Positions 32,238-42,557 of a DNA stretch of 47,567 nucleotides are shown piece by piece (position 1 is the stretch's first letter; each line of letters starts with the position of its first letter). Below the pieces are notes generated by a model. It searched no databases. It was not told where the DNA came from and was given only the letters and a program-made list of their open reading frames with translations. Made by a program: the position numbers and the translations under genes. Origin of the DNA: Actinomortierella ambigua (taxonomy: Eukaryota > Mortierellomycota > Mortierellomycetes > Mortierellales > Mortierellaceae); contig JAAAJB010000255.1 in NCBI GenBank assembly GCA_016098155.1, positions 1-47,567 on the forward strand, read 5' to 3'.

Positions 32238-34064
32238 TTACATGTTGGACCCGCCGTTCATGGAAGACCAGACTAATTTCTTGTCTGCTGGCTTCTCTTC
32301 CTTCACGCTTGTTTCTTGTTGGACTTGCACTGCAGGTTCTGAACGTCGCCCCATGAAGGGAGTCTGATGTAAGGCGAAAAAAGGGGGGGGGGATGGAAAG
32401 AGGTACGCAAGAGGTTGGGAGATGAACATTAATAGCTGACTTCCTCGGAATTCACGCAACAAAACGCCTATGTGATTGGAAATATCCAAGGACCTCCCCC
32501 CCCCCCCTAAAAAAAGGGTACTCACCTCGACGATAGATCTCGTGCTGGTTTGTGAACCGAATGAGGGCATGGACATGATGTGAGGCGCTGGAAGGAGGAA
32601 CCTCGGCCGACTATTCTCAGCCGACCTTGTGGGATCTTCTGGTTCGACACTCACGCTCAGCGGAGGCCATGCTGCCTGCGCACCTTGACGGGTTGCTGTA
32701 GACGAGCCGACTTGCGCCACAGGCCTTGTGCTGTGCTGTAAGTGTCGGACAGCCGCCGCTGCCGGACCTGCGATTGCCACCGACGAAGCTCGGGAGGACG
32801 ACACAGATGCGGATGATGACGATGAGGATGATATTGATGCTGATGTGGATGACGAATTCACTAACGGTCGCAACGTCCTTGGGGTATGCCCACCCTCGGC
32901 AATGTATGGTGACGACATGGGGCTATTGCAGTTATGCTTACGAAGACCATCCACGCGCGTGAATCGGAACCCACATGTCTGGCACTTGAGTCGCTCGCCG
33001 AGATGAACGCTCTTGACATGACGCTCCATATCATTCTTGCGCGTGTATCGACGGCCACACCCCTCAATACACTCAAACTGATGGGCCCGCTCCGGATCGT
33101 GAGTGATAATGTGGACCTTGAGGTTGAACCGTCGGACAAACTGCTTGTCACAACCGGGCATTGGGCAAATGTGCATCTGAGGAGGCCCCTGCTGTCGGCG
33201 GCGTCGGTCTGTTCGATAGAGTGTTTCGTCGGATGCACCATCAGAGGCGTCTGCGGCGTCTGCGGCGTCGGCTGTGCGTCGGCTGTCCGATCTGGATGAT
33301 GTTGACGAGGACGCAGAGTCCTCTCGAGCTGTGGGATCGTACGACTCGGTATTGGCTGGCATCTGGGGGTCGCCAAAGAGTGAAGATGTGGAGGATGTAG
33401 AGGGCGTGGGAGATGGGGTGACGGCAGACAGCTCGTTGCTTCGCTTGGTGGTGCGTTTCCCTCTCACACTCAAGGAGATTGACGGTGACAAGGTTGCTGA
33501 GAGAGGTGGAGGCGAAGGACAAGGAGACGGCGAGAGCGAAGGTGTTCTTGAACAAGGAACAATGCTGGTATCATGCTCACTCTGTTGTGCCCGACGCCTT
33601 GTCGCTGGGGCTGACTGTCGACCTACAGCAGCGGTGGAAGGGTTGGATGCCACAGAGGTCCTGTGCCTCTTGGGTGGTGGGGGACTCATGCCACGCCGGT
33701 CAATGCCTGCTGGTGGAGAAGGAACGACGTCGGTGGGAACAGGCATGGTTGCTGGCCGATCGCTGCAAAGTCCGTCCTCCCCATAGTTGTAATACGGATA
33801 ATAGCTCGTACCATCCTCATCGTAGTAGTACGCATGGTAATGCCCGTCCTCGCTCTGGTACCACCCGCCATGGCCTTGGTCGTATTGACCAACATGACGA
33901 CCACCATGCGCACTATAGACGTATGGGCGCTCTTGCCGTTGAGCACCCGGCCGGCCACCTTGGCTGGTGGAGAACGTAAAGGAGAGGGCAGGAAAGAAGG
34001 GCATGGCTGGCTGCGGGGCAGGGTTAGGTGTTGAGTGGCTGCTGTTGGCGGACAGGTCGGTCAT
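32238..34064 (-). CDS. C2H2 zinc-finger transcription factor 1
   Basis: Exons 34064-32526 and 32363-32238, 554 aa from the chosen ATG. The N-terminal 70-150 residues include a Tyr/Gly/His/Asp-rich patch (HYHAYYYDEDGTSYYPYYN); the middle is Ser/Pro-rich with Arg/Lys clusters (PPPPKRHR) that could be nuclear signals. Three adjacent fingers lie at about 295-380: CPMPGCDKQF...HIITH, CIEGCGRRYTRKNDMERHVKSVH, and CQTCGFRFTRVDGLRKHNC, whose last ligand is Cys not His. Linker VHLGER follows finger 2. A short second exon adds a charged tail (KEEKPADKK). The frame is open upstream to 34565, so a longer N-terminus (an ATG at about 34192) is possible. Target genes unknown. Finger order and linker are shared with the gene at 36362. 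Confidence 0.88.
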   Translation of the reverse strand: MTDLSANSSHSTPNPAPQPAMPFFPALSFTFSTSQGGRPGAQRQERPYVYSAHGGRHVGQYDQGHGGWYQSEDGHYHAYYYDEDGTSYYPYYNYGEDGLCSDRPATMPVPTDVVPSPPAGIDRRGMSPPPPKRHRTSVASNPSTAAVGRQSAPATRRRAQQSEHDTSIVPCSRTPSLSPSPCPSPPPLSATLSPSISLSVRGKRTTKRSNELSAVTPSPTPSTSSTSSLFGDPQMPANTESYDPTAREDSASSSTSSRSDSRRTADAADAADASDGASDETLYRTDRRRRQQGPPQMHICPMPGCDKQFVRRFNLKVHIITHDPERAHQFECIEGCGRRYTRKNDMERHVKSVHLGERLKCQTCGFRFTRVDGLRKHNCNSPMSSPYIAEGGHTPRTLRPLVNSSSTSASISSSSSSSASVSSSRASSVAIAGPAAAAVRHLQHSTRPVAQVGSSTATRQGAQAAWPPLSVSVEPEDPTRSAENSRPRFLLPAPHIMSMPSFGSQTSTRSIVEVSTLFLGGGGRSLDISNHIGVLLREFRGSQLLMFISQPLAYLFPSPPPFFALHQTPFMGRRSEPAVQVQQETSVKEEKPADKKLVWSSMNGGSNM

Positions 34065-35613
34065 TCTGGAAGAGGGAGTTGGTAAAGAACTGCGGGACGA
34101 ATGGGTCGGGTTGTGGATGAATGTCAGGAGTGGGCGCCAGCGGTCGCTGCAACGCCCAAACGAATGAGCCATACTGCTGCAGTAGGTCAGTTCCATAGAG
34201 GAGATTTGTTGACGGATGGAGGACACGCAGCTGAATCGAATGGGAAAACGGTGTGATGCAGCAAGAGGCCCTTCCAACAAAGTGTGAGTGTGAATGGGGG
34301 CAGACGAGACGGAAAAGAGGGAAAAGAGAGCAGAGAGTTGGGAGAGAGCCAGCAACAAGAGAGAGTGGTGCAACCATTCACAGAGTGAGTGCTGCAGCAC
34401 CTTCTCAAGAGCAAGCCACCACAATTTTTCTTTTGGGAAAAGAGCAACTGCGCCAGGCCAAACTGCACACAGAAACGAGAGACCACAACACAAGAGCACC
34501 CACCCACTCACTCTCTCTGTCTCTCTTTGTCTCGCACCCACCCGATCTACGTAGAACTCGCTCACTCACTCACTCACCCACTCTCTCTATATCTCGATTT
34601 ACACACCCTCTTCCTTCGCCTCCATGAGGCTATATACCTTCAGCCTCTGCGTTAATCAAGTTAAACAACCACAACCACCACACTCGACTGTGCACACACT
34701 CCACGAGTCTCACCCCGTTCCCTCTCTCTCACATTATTATGTCCGACTACGGTACACACATAATTTCCATTAGACTATGTACATGTTTCCTCGACTACAT
34801 AATAGTACGGGTACAATCAAAATGAAAAAAGTGGTTTGGGTTGTTCAAAGAGTATGGATTGTGGCAACGGTGGATTGAGGCTGATGCGTTTGTCGGTTTG
34901 CGCGCTGAAGCTCCTTCTCATCTCCCAAGTATTTTAAACACATGAGAAGGAGTAGTCGCAAGATAAAAACGCTGCTTATCCGTGCCAAAAAAAAAAAAAT
35001 GTAAAAAATAAAAGTTGAACAGGGTAGAGTGTGGTAACAAATCGAGTAGAAGGGTGAAAAAAAAAAATATAAAAAAGAAAGAAAAAAAAAAACAAAATAT
35101 GCAAAGATTGGAAAAGATATGAAAGCACTTTTGGTTCATGAAAAAGTCGTCCTTGCTCATTCAAAATCATCCACAGGGTTATGTAGGATGACGCAGACTG
35201 TTGAAGCTGCTGAAGGCGCTCGCTATCCGTCGCACACGCTTTTCCTTGCGGCTGTCCAATAATGTGACCTCGACAAATCCAGGAGGAGATGGAGGTGATA
35301 AAAAAAGGACAAAACCTGAAAAGGGGGTGATAGAAAGGTGAATGAGCAGAACACTTGACAAATAGAACAAAAAGTGTGTCTTCAGGACTTTGCAGCAATG
35401 GTAGACTGCAAAGACGTCAGACAAAAGGTGAAATAGGAAAGAAAGGGCAGTGAAAACAATAACAACCATAGAACGACACAAAATTGAAAAAATGGCACAA
35501 CGAACAAAACAAAGGGGAACAATGAGGAGAACGATCAACGAGGAAAGAGACAACGAGAGAAAAGTCATCCTTCGACCCAATGTCGCTCAGATGTCTCTGC
35601 ACTTGAAGATGCC
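34065..35613. other. 5' region of zinc-finger gene 1 and intergenic
   Basis: A minus-strand TATA-like TATATA (34632-34637) sits inside an imperfect palindrome GAGGCTATATACCTTCAGCCTC-like stretch (34625-34646), about 570 bp above the chosen start. It implies a long leader with CA/CT repeats (34556-34590). One frame of that leader (around 34200-34060) reads as protein-like (LLQQYGSFVWALQRPLAP) but is out of frame with the gene. From 34740 to 35610 the sequence is A-rich with no gene recognised. Confidence 0.45.
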
Positions 35614-35963
35614 CTAATGGGTGGTAGCCTCGTTGTCGTGATGATTCCCTTTGTGGTTTCTCGGGAAAGAGCCTCCTTGGTCAAGAATGCTATAATCAGA
35701 TGGTTATCATTGTTTAATACATTTTTCAGGTTAGCAATGGTTTCAAAGTGAGAAAAAAAAAGAACAATACACTATATAACATAAAAAAAAACAAGCCGAC
35801 AGGAGGAGCCACAGTTGACTTACTCAATGGAGATGATTCTTGTCACAAAAGGAGGGTATCTTGAAAAACGCGTCGTTGGCCAATGGTTCCGATGTACAAA
35901 TAGGTGGTGTTGGTGGTTGAGGGTGGTGGTGTTAGTGGGGAAGGCACTGTTGAAGCGCCACAT
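35614..35963 (-). CDS. Small spliced gene, about 71 aa, function unknown
   Basis: Exons 35963-35824 and 35689-35614 (TAG), 216 nt in phase. The 134-bp intron is well formed: GTAAGT donor, TGCTAACC branch point, T-rich tract and TATAG acceptor. The protein begins MWRFNSAFPTNTTTL, is basic and His-rich (HRNHWPTTRFSRYPPF), then RIISIDILDQGGSFPRNHK and ends HHDNEATTH. No membrane segment and no family that I recognise. A short upstream frame with a near-ideal start context (GCCGCCATGG, about 36028-36020) ends in a TGA that overlaps the main ATG as TGATG, which could control translation. Alternatively an acceptor at CCCACAG could extend the frame upstream (reading ADRNGNCTEIL before MWRF). A spliced non-coding RNA cannot be excluded. 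Confidence 0.5.
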
Positions 35964-36361
35964 CAGTATCTCTGTGCAATTTCCGTTTCGGTCGGCCTGT
36001 GGGTAAGGTGGGGTGAACGGCCCATGGCGGCTGAAAGGGCACTAGAGAGAGGAGACTGATGCTTTTTCAAATGTTGTGCTGGTGTCGACAAGAAAAGAGA
36101 AAGAGAGGCTGAAAAGACAGGAATACTTGGGAGTATAAAAGGGGGGTTGTCGAACAGCCAGCAAACATGCTTGAAGGATGAGGAGAGTCATAACAAAAGA
36201 GTAAAGTGGAGAAAAAAAGGGCGTTGATGCGCTTTTCCAAGCGTTGAGAAAACGGTGTGGTGGAAAACAAGTGGCATAAACGATGTTTGGGTTGGGGGGG
36301 TTTGGGGTGGGGGGTTGGGGATCCAGTTCAAAGAGCAAAAGAGGCAGGGTGGCCACCGAGG
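35964..36361. other. Intergenic between small gene and zinc-finger gene 2
   Basis: Holds the leader of the small minus-strand gene, a plus-oriented TATAAAA at 36134-36140 with no plus-strand gene behind it, and the G-rich tract at 36288-36320. Confidence 0.5.
36288..36320 (+). repeat. G-rich tract with strong G-quadruplex potential
   Basis: Five or more runs of three to seven G separated by one to three T on the plus strand, 42 to 74 nt beyond the stop codon of zinc-finger gene 2; the mRNA of that gene is C-rich here. Confidence 0.65.
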
Positions 36362-37609
36362 TTACGTGACCACCCTCGCAGCCTCGTAGCAGGGGCCAGG
36401 AGCAGAGAGGTGGCGACGCAGACCGTCATGTCTGGAGAAGGTACGGTCGCAAGTGGAGCAGGCAAAGTTGCGCTCGCCGAGATGGACACCGGTGACATGG
36501 CGCTGCAGGTCGTGTTTGCGCGAGAAGCTTTTTGGGCAGGCAGGGCAAGAGAAGGGACGGGCCTTGGATGGGTCGTGGGTCTTCTCGTGGGTGTTCAGGT
36601 TGTACAGACGGGCAAAGCGGCGGTCGCATCCGGGGAAGCTGCACTCGAAGCGGCGGGGGGCGTTGGAGGGCTTTCGGGAGCTCAGAGGGGCAATGGGGCA
36701 AGGGAGCATCTGCTTCTTGGCAGGGCGGAGTAAGGAAGCGCCCGCTCCGGAAGAGGAGCTGGCGGCCTTGCGCTTCGAGCCAGGAAGGTAGTCCCAGTCT
36801 TCGACGTCGTCGTCAAAGTCGCGCTCGGACATGAGCGAGGGCGAAGAGGACGCAGACGAGAGCGAGGAAGTGTCGGAGAGCGCAACAGTATCGGTGGCTG
36901 GCGAGAGAGAAAGCTGTTGCTCGCCCATCTCCAAGAGAGCAAGGGGGAGGGAGTCGACCAACAAAGGAGCCTGTGACTGCTGAGTCATCACGCTTGCCGC
37001 AGTAACCTCCACACCACCAGACGACGACGACGAGCAAGAGCTGCCAAACAAGTCTGGGAAGATCGACTGGGGGTTGACCGTGTTCAGCTTGGGCTCGGGA
37101 AGGAAGCCAAAGGCCAGCGGGTCGGCAGACAGCTCAGGGAACAGGCCGTCAAAGAGGATGAACTGGGCCTGCTGCAGCTGGCTCGTGCCAAAGTCGTGCT
37201 CCAGAGCAGGGAGAGGCGTGTCAAGCGGGCTGTCGAGCGACGGAGTCTCCAGGAAGGGGGTGAAGGGCGTGTCAAGCAACACATTGGCAGGCGTGGGAGC
37301 AGAATAGGCACCCACCGACGCACCAGTGCGCGACATACCCGTCAGGTCACCAAAGAGGGCCGCCGACAATCCGTCAAAGCCTTTGCCACCAGAAGAGGGC
37401 GAGAGCTGCTGCTGCTGCTGCTGAGGCACACGAGCCACAGACGCCACGGGGGCAGCAGAGGCCGTGGGAGTGGCCATGAGCTTGTTCGAAGAGGGGGTCA
37501 TGGCGTCAAAGGCGGCGATGGGGGAGTCGAAAAGAGACACATCAACAGTGTTGTCCTCCTCAAAGAGGGTGAAGTCGTAGGGGATGTTTTGACAGGTGGG
37601 TTCAATCAT
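36362..37609 (-). CDS. C2H2 zinc-finger transcription factor 2
   Basis: Single exon, 415 aa from the first ATG of the frame. N-terminal part is acidic/hydrophobic (YDFTLFEEDNTVDVSLFDSP), then Ser/Ala/Pro-rich with a Q run, plausible as activation region. Ahead of the fingers are a DDDVEDWDYLPGSKRKA stretch and basic clusters. Fingers at about 321-407: CSFPGCDRRFARLYNLNTHEKTH, CPACPKSFSRKHDLQRHVTGVH, and CSTCDRTFSRHDGLRRHLSAPGPC, whose fourth ligand must be Cys because no His follows in range. VHLGER linker follows finger 2. The protein ends ten residues after the last finger. Layout matches zinc-finger gene 1, about 2.3 kb away on the same strand. Targets unknown. Confidence 0.92.
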   Translation of the reverse strand: MIEPTCQNIPYDFTLFEEDNTVDVSLFDSPIAAFDAMTPSSNKLMATPTASAAPVASVARVPQQQQQQLSPSSGGKGFDGLSAALFGDLTGMSRTGASVGAYSAPTPANVLLDTPFTPFLETPSLDSPLDTPLPALEHDFGTSQLQQAQFILFDGLFPELSADPLAFGFLPEPKLNTVNPQSIFPDLFGSSCSSSSSGGVEVTAASVMTQQSQAPLLVDSLPLALLEMGEQQLSLSPATDTVALSDTSSLSSASSSPSLMSERDFDDDVEDWDYLPGSKRKAASSSSGAGASLLRPAKKQMLPCPIAPLSSRKPSNAPRRFECSFPGCDRRFARLYNLNTHEKTHDPSKARPFSCPACPKSFSRKHDLQRHVTGVHLGERNFACSTCDRTFSRHDGLRRHLSAPGPCYEAARVVT

Positions 37610-39551
37610 GTTGAGAAGAGCGTCCGTGGGGTGGGCGAGGATTTCGTGTAGGGAGTGAATGATGGAAAGCGTTTGCTGGGAGCGAGGAGTGTAGGGTGGA
37701 TGCAGAGTGAATGAAGGCAGAGCGAAGGATGATTGTTCAGCAAGGAGAACACACAATAGAGAGCACAGAGGAATGGGAATAATCGAGCAAGTGAGTCAAG
37801 TAAGGAGAAAAAAAGTGAAAAGAAAGAGGGAAGAGAAAAAAAGAGGAAGAGGGAGAGGGGGATTCTTATTTGGGAATTTTGCCCTGCGCCTTCATCAGAC
37901 AGACTGATAAGCTAAACGATGGGGAGGGAGGGGGGGAAGAGAAGGGATGAAAGGCTAGAAAGACTAGCAACAACAAGCAACAGCAACAGCAGCAACAGCA
38001 GCAGCAATAATAGGGGGGGGGGAAACAAAAGGGACTCTGCCCAAGCAAGCACGCGTGACTGTCCCCCAAGCGGAGTTTGTGTTTTTTGCCACTTGTTTTT
38101 TTTTTTTTCTGCAGCGCGGCGTGCAACTTGCTCCACGGCTCCAATCCCGCCCACGCTCAGAGCACATAAAAAGGCTCACTCTCAGAGGGAAAGATGAACC
38201 AATATTTGGCCAAAAAGATCTCTCAATGGCTACACGAGACAGGGCCTAATATTGCAAAGAGGACAAAGAGAGGGACAAAAGAGAGGGACAAGAAAAGGAT
38301 AAGAAGCAGCGAGAACAATGGAGAAGGAAAAAAAATGGCGAGAGGGTATGGATAGGCCACGTTGGTTGGATGGATGGACGGACGAGACGATGAGTAAAAA
38401 TGTGTTATCCTCTCCCCTCTTTCACTCACACACTCTCTTACTCCCTTCCCTCCCCCCCCCCTTTACACCACACAACAACAGAAAGTCGTGGAAGCTTGAG
38501 ATTGCATGCCAGCAGGTTAGTGAGGGCGATGCTCTCTTTCCTCCCCCCCCCTCCATGTAGACTACGGTACTGTACAGAGTGTGTGTGTTGGCACCTTGGC
38601 AAACATCCACATCTCTGTCTTACTCGTCTTGCCACCTTCCCCACATAACACAGACATGTTGCACCACCCCCACATATCAACCTCCCCCCCCCAAGGACTA
38701 TTGTACACCTCTCTCCTCTCATTGTCAACAAGACTGAAAGTTGGGTTCCCCTTCTCCCCCCTCTCCACTGTTGCTGTTGCACACACATCTATCTCTCGCC
38801 ATCTACATTCTTCATCCTCCCCCCTCAAGCTTTTTTTATCATGGTTAGCCTACCATTAAGGTTGGCCTCCGGTCTGTCCTTAATTGAGTCGACTATGACG
38901 TTTGTTCCAACTGGTGTAACACTGCCACTCTCATTTTCTCCCCCCATTCGCCAACTTCATTTCTTCCTGCCCCCCCCCCCTCCCCAAGCCAAAGAGACTT
39001 GCACACGGCGCAACAAACTCACTCTCCTTGAGCCCATTGCTGGATCCCTCTCTCTTACTCTTCTCTACTATCTTTTTTTTTTCCTTCAGGTCCAGAAAAA
39101 TAATGAGGTCACTGAAGCATCCACCTCACTTTACTACCCCCCTTTTTTTTTCCTGACTCTCCCTGACTCTCGATTCCTTGAACGTTTTCCCAACGTCTCT
39201 GCAGTGCCACCCTTGGCATGATCAAGTCACGAAAAACAAGCAGTGGCAAACTGCGTTATGCGTGTGGTTAACCTTCTTTTTTTCCTTGGCATCATTATAG
39301 AACGATATCAAGCTACATTCAGCTCGTTGACTCCTCTCTCCTCCTCTTTATAATGTTATCATTAGGAATGCTTTATTGGAAAGGGGGGAGGGTGGGATGG
39401 TTTACTTTTTACTTTCTTACTTTTTTTTCTTTTTACAATGGGTGAATGGAGAAGATGGTGGGTGGGGTGGGACGGTGGGGGAAGTAGAGCAAAGAGAAAA
39501 GGAATATCCCTCCCCCCTCTCCTCCAACCCCCTCCTAGGCTGGATGACAAA
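37610..39551. other. Intergenic: zinc-finger gene 2 promoter and 3' flank of 7TM gene
   Basis: A (CAA/CAG)n run (37967-38008) lies about 360-400 bp upstream of the zinc-finger start. The palindromic CCAATATTTGG (38198-38208) contains a CCAAT box. From 38400 to 39230 the plus strand is C/T-rich with many poly-C runs; several plus frames read through it but are low complexity. No gene recognised. Confidence 0.45.
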
Positions 39552-42500
39552 TTATCGATGGGTTGGAGGCATGGGCAGGAGTCCTTCCACCGAGATCTCC
39601 GAGTCCGAATCGGATCGGACCGCTTGTTGATGGGATGGCTGCACCCCCAGAGGTGGAGCAGTAGTATTCATCATCCCGTATCCCTGCAGTGGGGGGCTAT
39701 TGGACGACTGTGGCACGTGGGCTGACGAGGGTGGACCGACACGCTTCGCCCGTGGTGGTGGAGATAGGCCTTTGTAGGCTACTTGATGCAGAGGGTGTTG
39801 TTGTTGGGTGAGCAAATTACTGGCGTTGGACACATCCGTGCGCGAGGTGTATTGCGGATACTGGACGTAGGATTGTTGTTGCTGTTGTTGTTGTTGTTGT
39901 AGTTGCTGCTGCTGTTGTAGTTGGTGTAGAATTTGTTGTTGTTGCTGAACTGTTGAACTCGATGATGACTTTCGTGACCTAGGTGATGAGGGCTGTTGTT
40001 GTTGCGGTGATGGTTGAGGCGGGTACCCCGGTGACTGAGGCGGTGAACGTGTTTGCTGGTGCTGAGGCAATAACGCTGTTGGCGGTTGTTGCACTGCAGT
40101 GACGATCTGTGGCCGAGCCCTGGGCGACGGTTGAGCCGAATGCTGTTGCGGCTGCTGCCATCGTGCTACGCCATCCTGATACATAAAGTCGTTGGCGATC
40201 TCAGGAATCGGATGGATACCACCAAAGTGGCTTGAGTTGGAGGCGACTTGGCTCGTGGTCGCACTGCTTGGCGAGTTGGACACATGGCTGGATGTGGCGG
40301 AGCTGGTGAAGTGACTTGAACTCGATGGACGCGATCCGCTTGCACGTGAACTACTGTTGCGAACGTGAACCAGGGGCACAGAGACAGGCTCCTCTGATTG
40401 GCGAGGATGGCTGTTGTTGCCACCGCTCCCGCTGATGCCACTGGTGCTGCTGCTGCTGATGCCGGTGTGCATCGATCCATAGACTGACTCGCGAAGGAAC
40501 GCGTTCCTGCTGTCGCTACCCTTGTTGACGAATGAATGATTCGGAAGAAGGCCGTCATGGCTTTCCAGGGACTCGCGGCGCATTTTATCGATCGATGGGT
40601 GCGAGTGCAGCGTGCTCATCGACGATTGTTCCGTCAGGCGAACTTCTGGGTCAGATGAGGATGCAGGTTGCTGAGGGTTGCTTCTTTGGTTGCTGTGCTT
40701 CCTGGGAGCATAGTCCTTGCTACCCTTGTGCGAACCAGACCCGCTAGGGGCGTACGAATGAGAAGCATCGGTGGATGGCTCATGAAGACCACGACGGCGG
40801 TTGCGAACTGACTGCACCGTCACCAGAGACATGATGACAATGTAGGCCATGGCAATAGCCCCGGTCCAGAAGAACGCCACGGTATGTGGCCATCTGTCGT
40901 CCTGCATCTTGAGAATCTCGTCCTTGAAGAGAACCCAAATCATACACAGCGATCCGGCCAACAAGGTCACACCGCAGCCACCAAAGCCGGTAATTTGGAG
41001 CTGAATGAACAGAAAACGAGCAGGACTCGAAGAGCGCAAGTTGCCGAGACCAAAGGCGGCTTTGGGTGCCTTGAGCGCTGCCTCTGCAATGATGATGTTG
41101 GCCCGCAGGATGAATGTGTACTTGAGGCCGTAGTAGAAAAACAGCGCCGCCATGGACCACAGGATCAACACCCAGTTAGAGTACTGGACCAGCAAGAAGA
41201 TACGCGACTCTCTTGCCAAACCCATGTCGTGAAGAATGCCTGATATGATTCCCATGCATGCGCCAAAGATGGTTGGATAGACGAGTCCCATGATCAGCAT
41301 AAGGTTCTTCTGCACCGTTGTTGGAGTGAGGACGTGGATCGGCGGAAGAGGTTTTGCTCCAAATGCGACCTCGGGCTGATAAACAGCAAAGATGCCCTCG
41401 CGTGTCGTCACAGGCATAGCGTACAGTAGTCCCACAAAGTACGAAGAGAATGCGATTGCAACGAAAACCCTACATGGTAGTGAGCAGAAGAACGATTGTC
41501 GTTTGTTCAGTTTAACTTGAACGTTGGTGAAATGGAAAGAGGCTTCAAGGTTCATAAAACGCAAAATAAAAGGGTGCGCTTGACTCTAGCCTATTCTACG
41601 AAGGGCTGGACCCATTGTTCAGCTCACAGAACATCTCCCCCCCCCCTCCCCAAAAAAATCTGAGCCAGAACAAGAACAAAAACAACAACAAAATACCGGT
41701 AAAACAACGTAATAGCAAGGGCAATCGACCTACCAGTAGAGCTGCTCAAGTGCAATCCGCAACCACCACGAGTCGCGTAGAACGTCAAAAATCAAAGGAA
41801 AGTTGGCAATGATCTTTGCAATGCAGGCAATACACACCCAGAAAACAATGCAGTCCATCTAAGCAGGTCGGTAAGGGGTCGCGTAAAAAATGACAAAGAT
41901 CCCAAGCAAGCGGAGTATTAGTGTGAGTTTGTAGGTTACACCTCGTGCATACTTTCATATGTCAAAATGTTGGATGGCATGCTGTGTTCTCCGATGTAAG
42001 CTTAGGTCTGTACGCCAGTGCAGAGGAACATGCTTCTGTCGCTGTCAGCCCATCGAAAACTGAGCTTATCGCGTGGACCTTGCATAGAAGTTTGCAAATG
42101 TCTGTCTGTGTGCTTCTTTTTTTTTCACAAGGCGATGAGAGCGAGAGAGAAAGTGAGGGGCTCGGATAAACAGGGGTGGGTGAAGAAGCTTAATACTTAC
42201 AGGTTTAGGTCTAACACCTGTTCCCACCTTCATGTATAACTCTGTTATGATTCTCGAGTTTAAGCCGCGGTTCCGGTATATGAGTAGCCAAGCTCCAAAC
42301 AGACAAGCGAGCAGGTGTAGCCCACTTGAGGCGACAAGGGTCCACCGAATAAAATCTGCATCACGACAGTCGCTCGCCTCGCGCGTCCAGTCGCACAATA
42401 GTGGTAGAGGGTTCGATGGTGGTGGGTCAGAGGCTATGGGGTTGGACGTGTCTGTTGGTGTTGGCTGCGCAAAAGTTGACGTTGCTGAGATGAGTGTACT

Positions 42501-42557
42501 TGTTGCTGTTACCACCGCGGATGCGATGGTAGATGTGACGGACGGTGTCTCGCTCAT
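39552..42557 (-). CDS. Seven-transmembrane receptor-like protein with long cytosolic tail
   Basis: Exons 42557-42201, 41858-41734 and 41469-39552, 799 aa in phase. Residues 1-65 are Ser/Thr/Pro-rich with two cysteines (55, 64), likely an O-glycosylated outer segment. Seven hydrophobic segments follow: about 70-94 (WTLVASSGLHLLACLFGAWLL), then segments beginning CIVFWVCIACI, FVAIAFSSYFVGLLY, LMLIMGLVYPTIFGACM, WVLILWSMAALFFYYGL, GGCGVTLLAGSLCMIW and, at about 357-379, AFFWTGAIAMAYIVIM. Then RNRRRG and a tail of about 420 residues rich in Ser, Gln, Pro and His, with a Q run near residue 700. N-out, C-in GPCR topology is inferred. I do not recognise a named receptor class; a transporter or scaffold is possible. 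Start ATG has a good context and no closer alternative. Confidence 0.85.

Noticed and set aside
33274..33786. 170-codon plus frame opposite zinc-finger gene 1
   Set aside because: Gly/Glu/Val-rich shadow of Ser/Pro codons on the coding strand.
34065..34565. In-frame N-terminal extension of zinc-finger protein 1
   Set aside because: Not excluded, but its residues look like leader sequence and the competing frame is equally protein-like; the downstream ATG was used.
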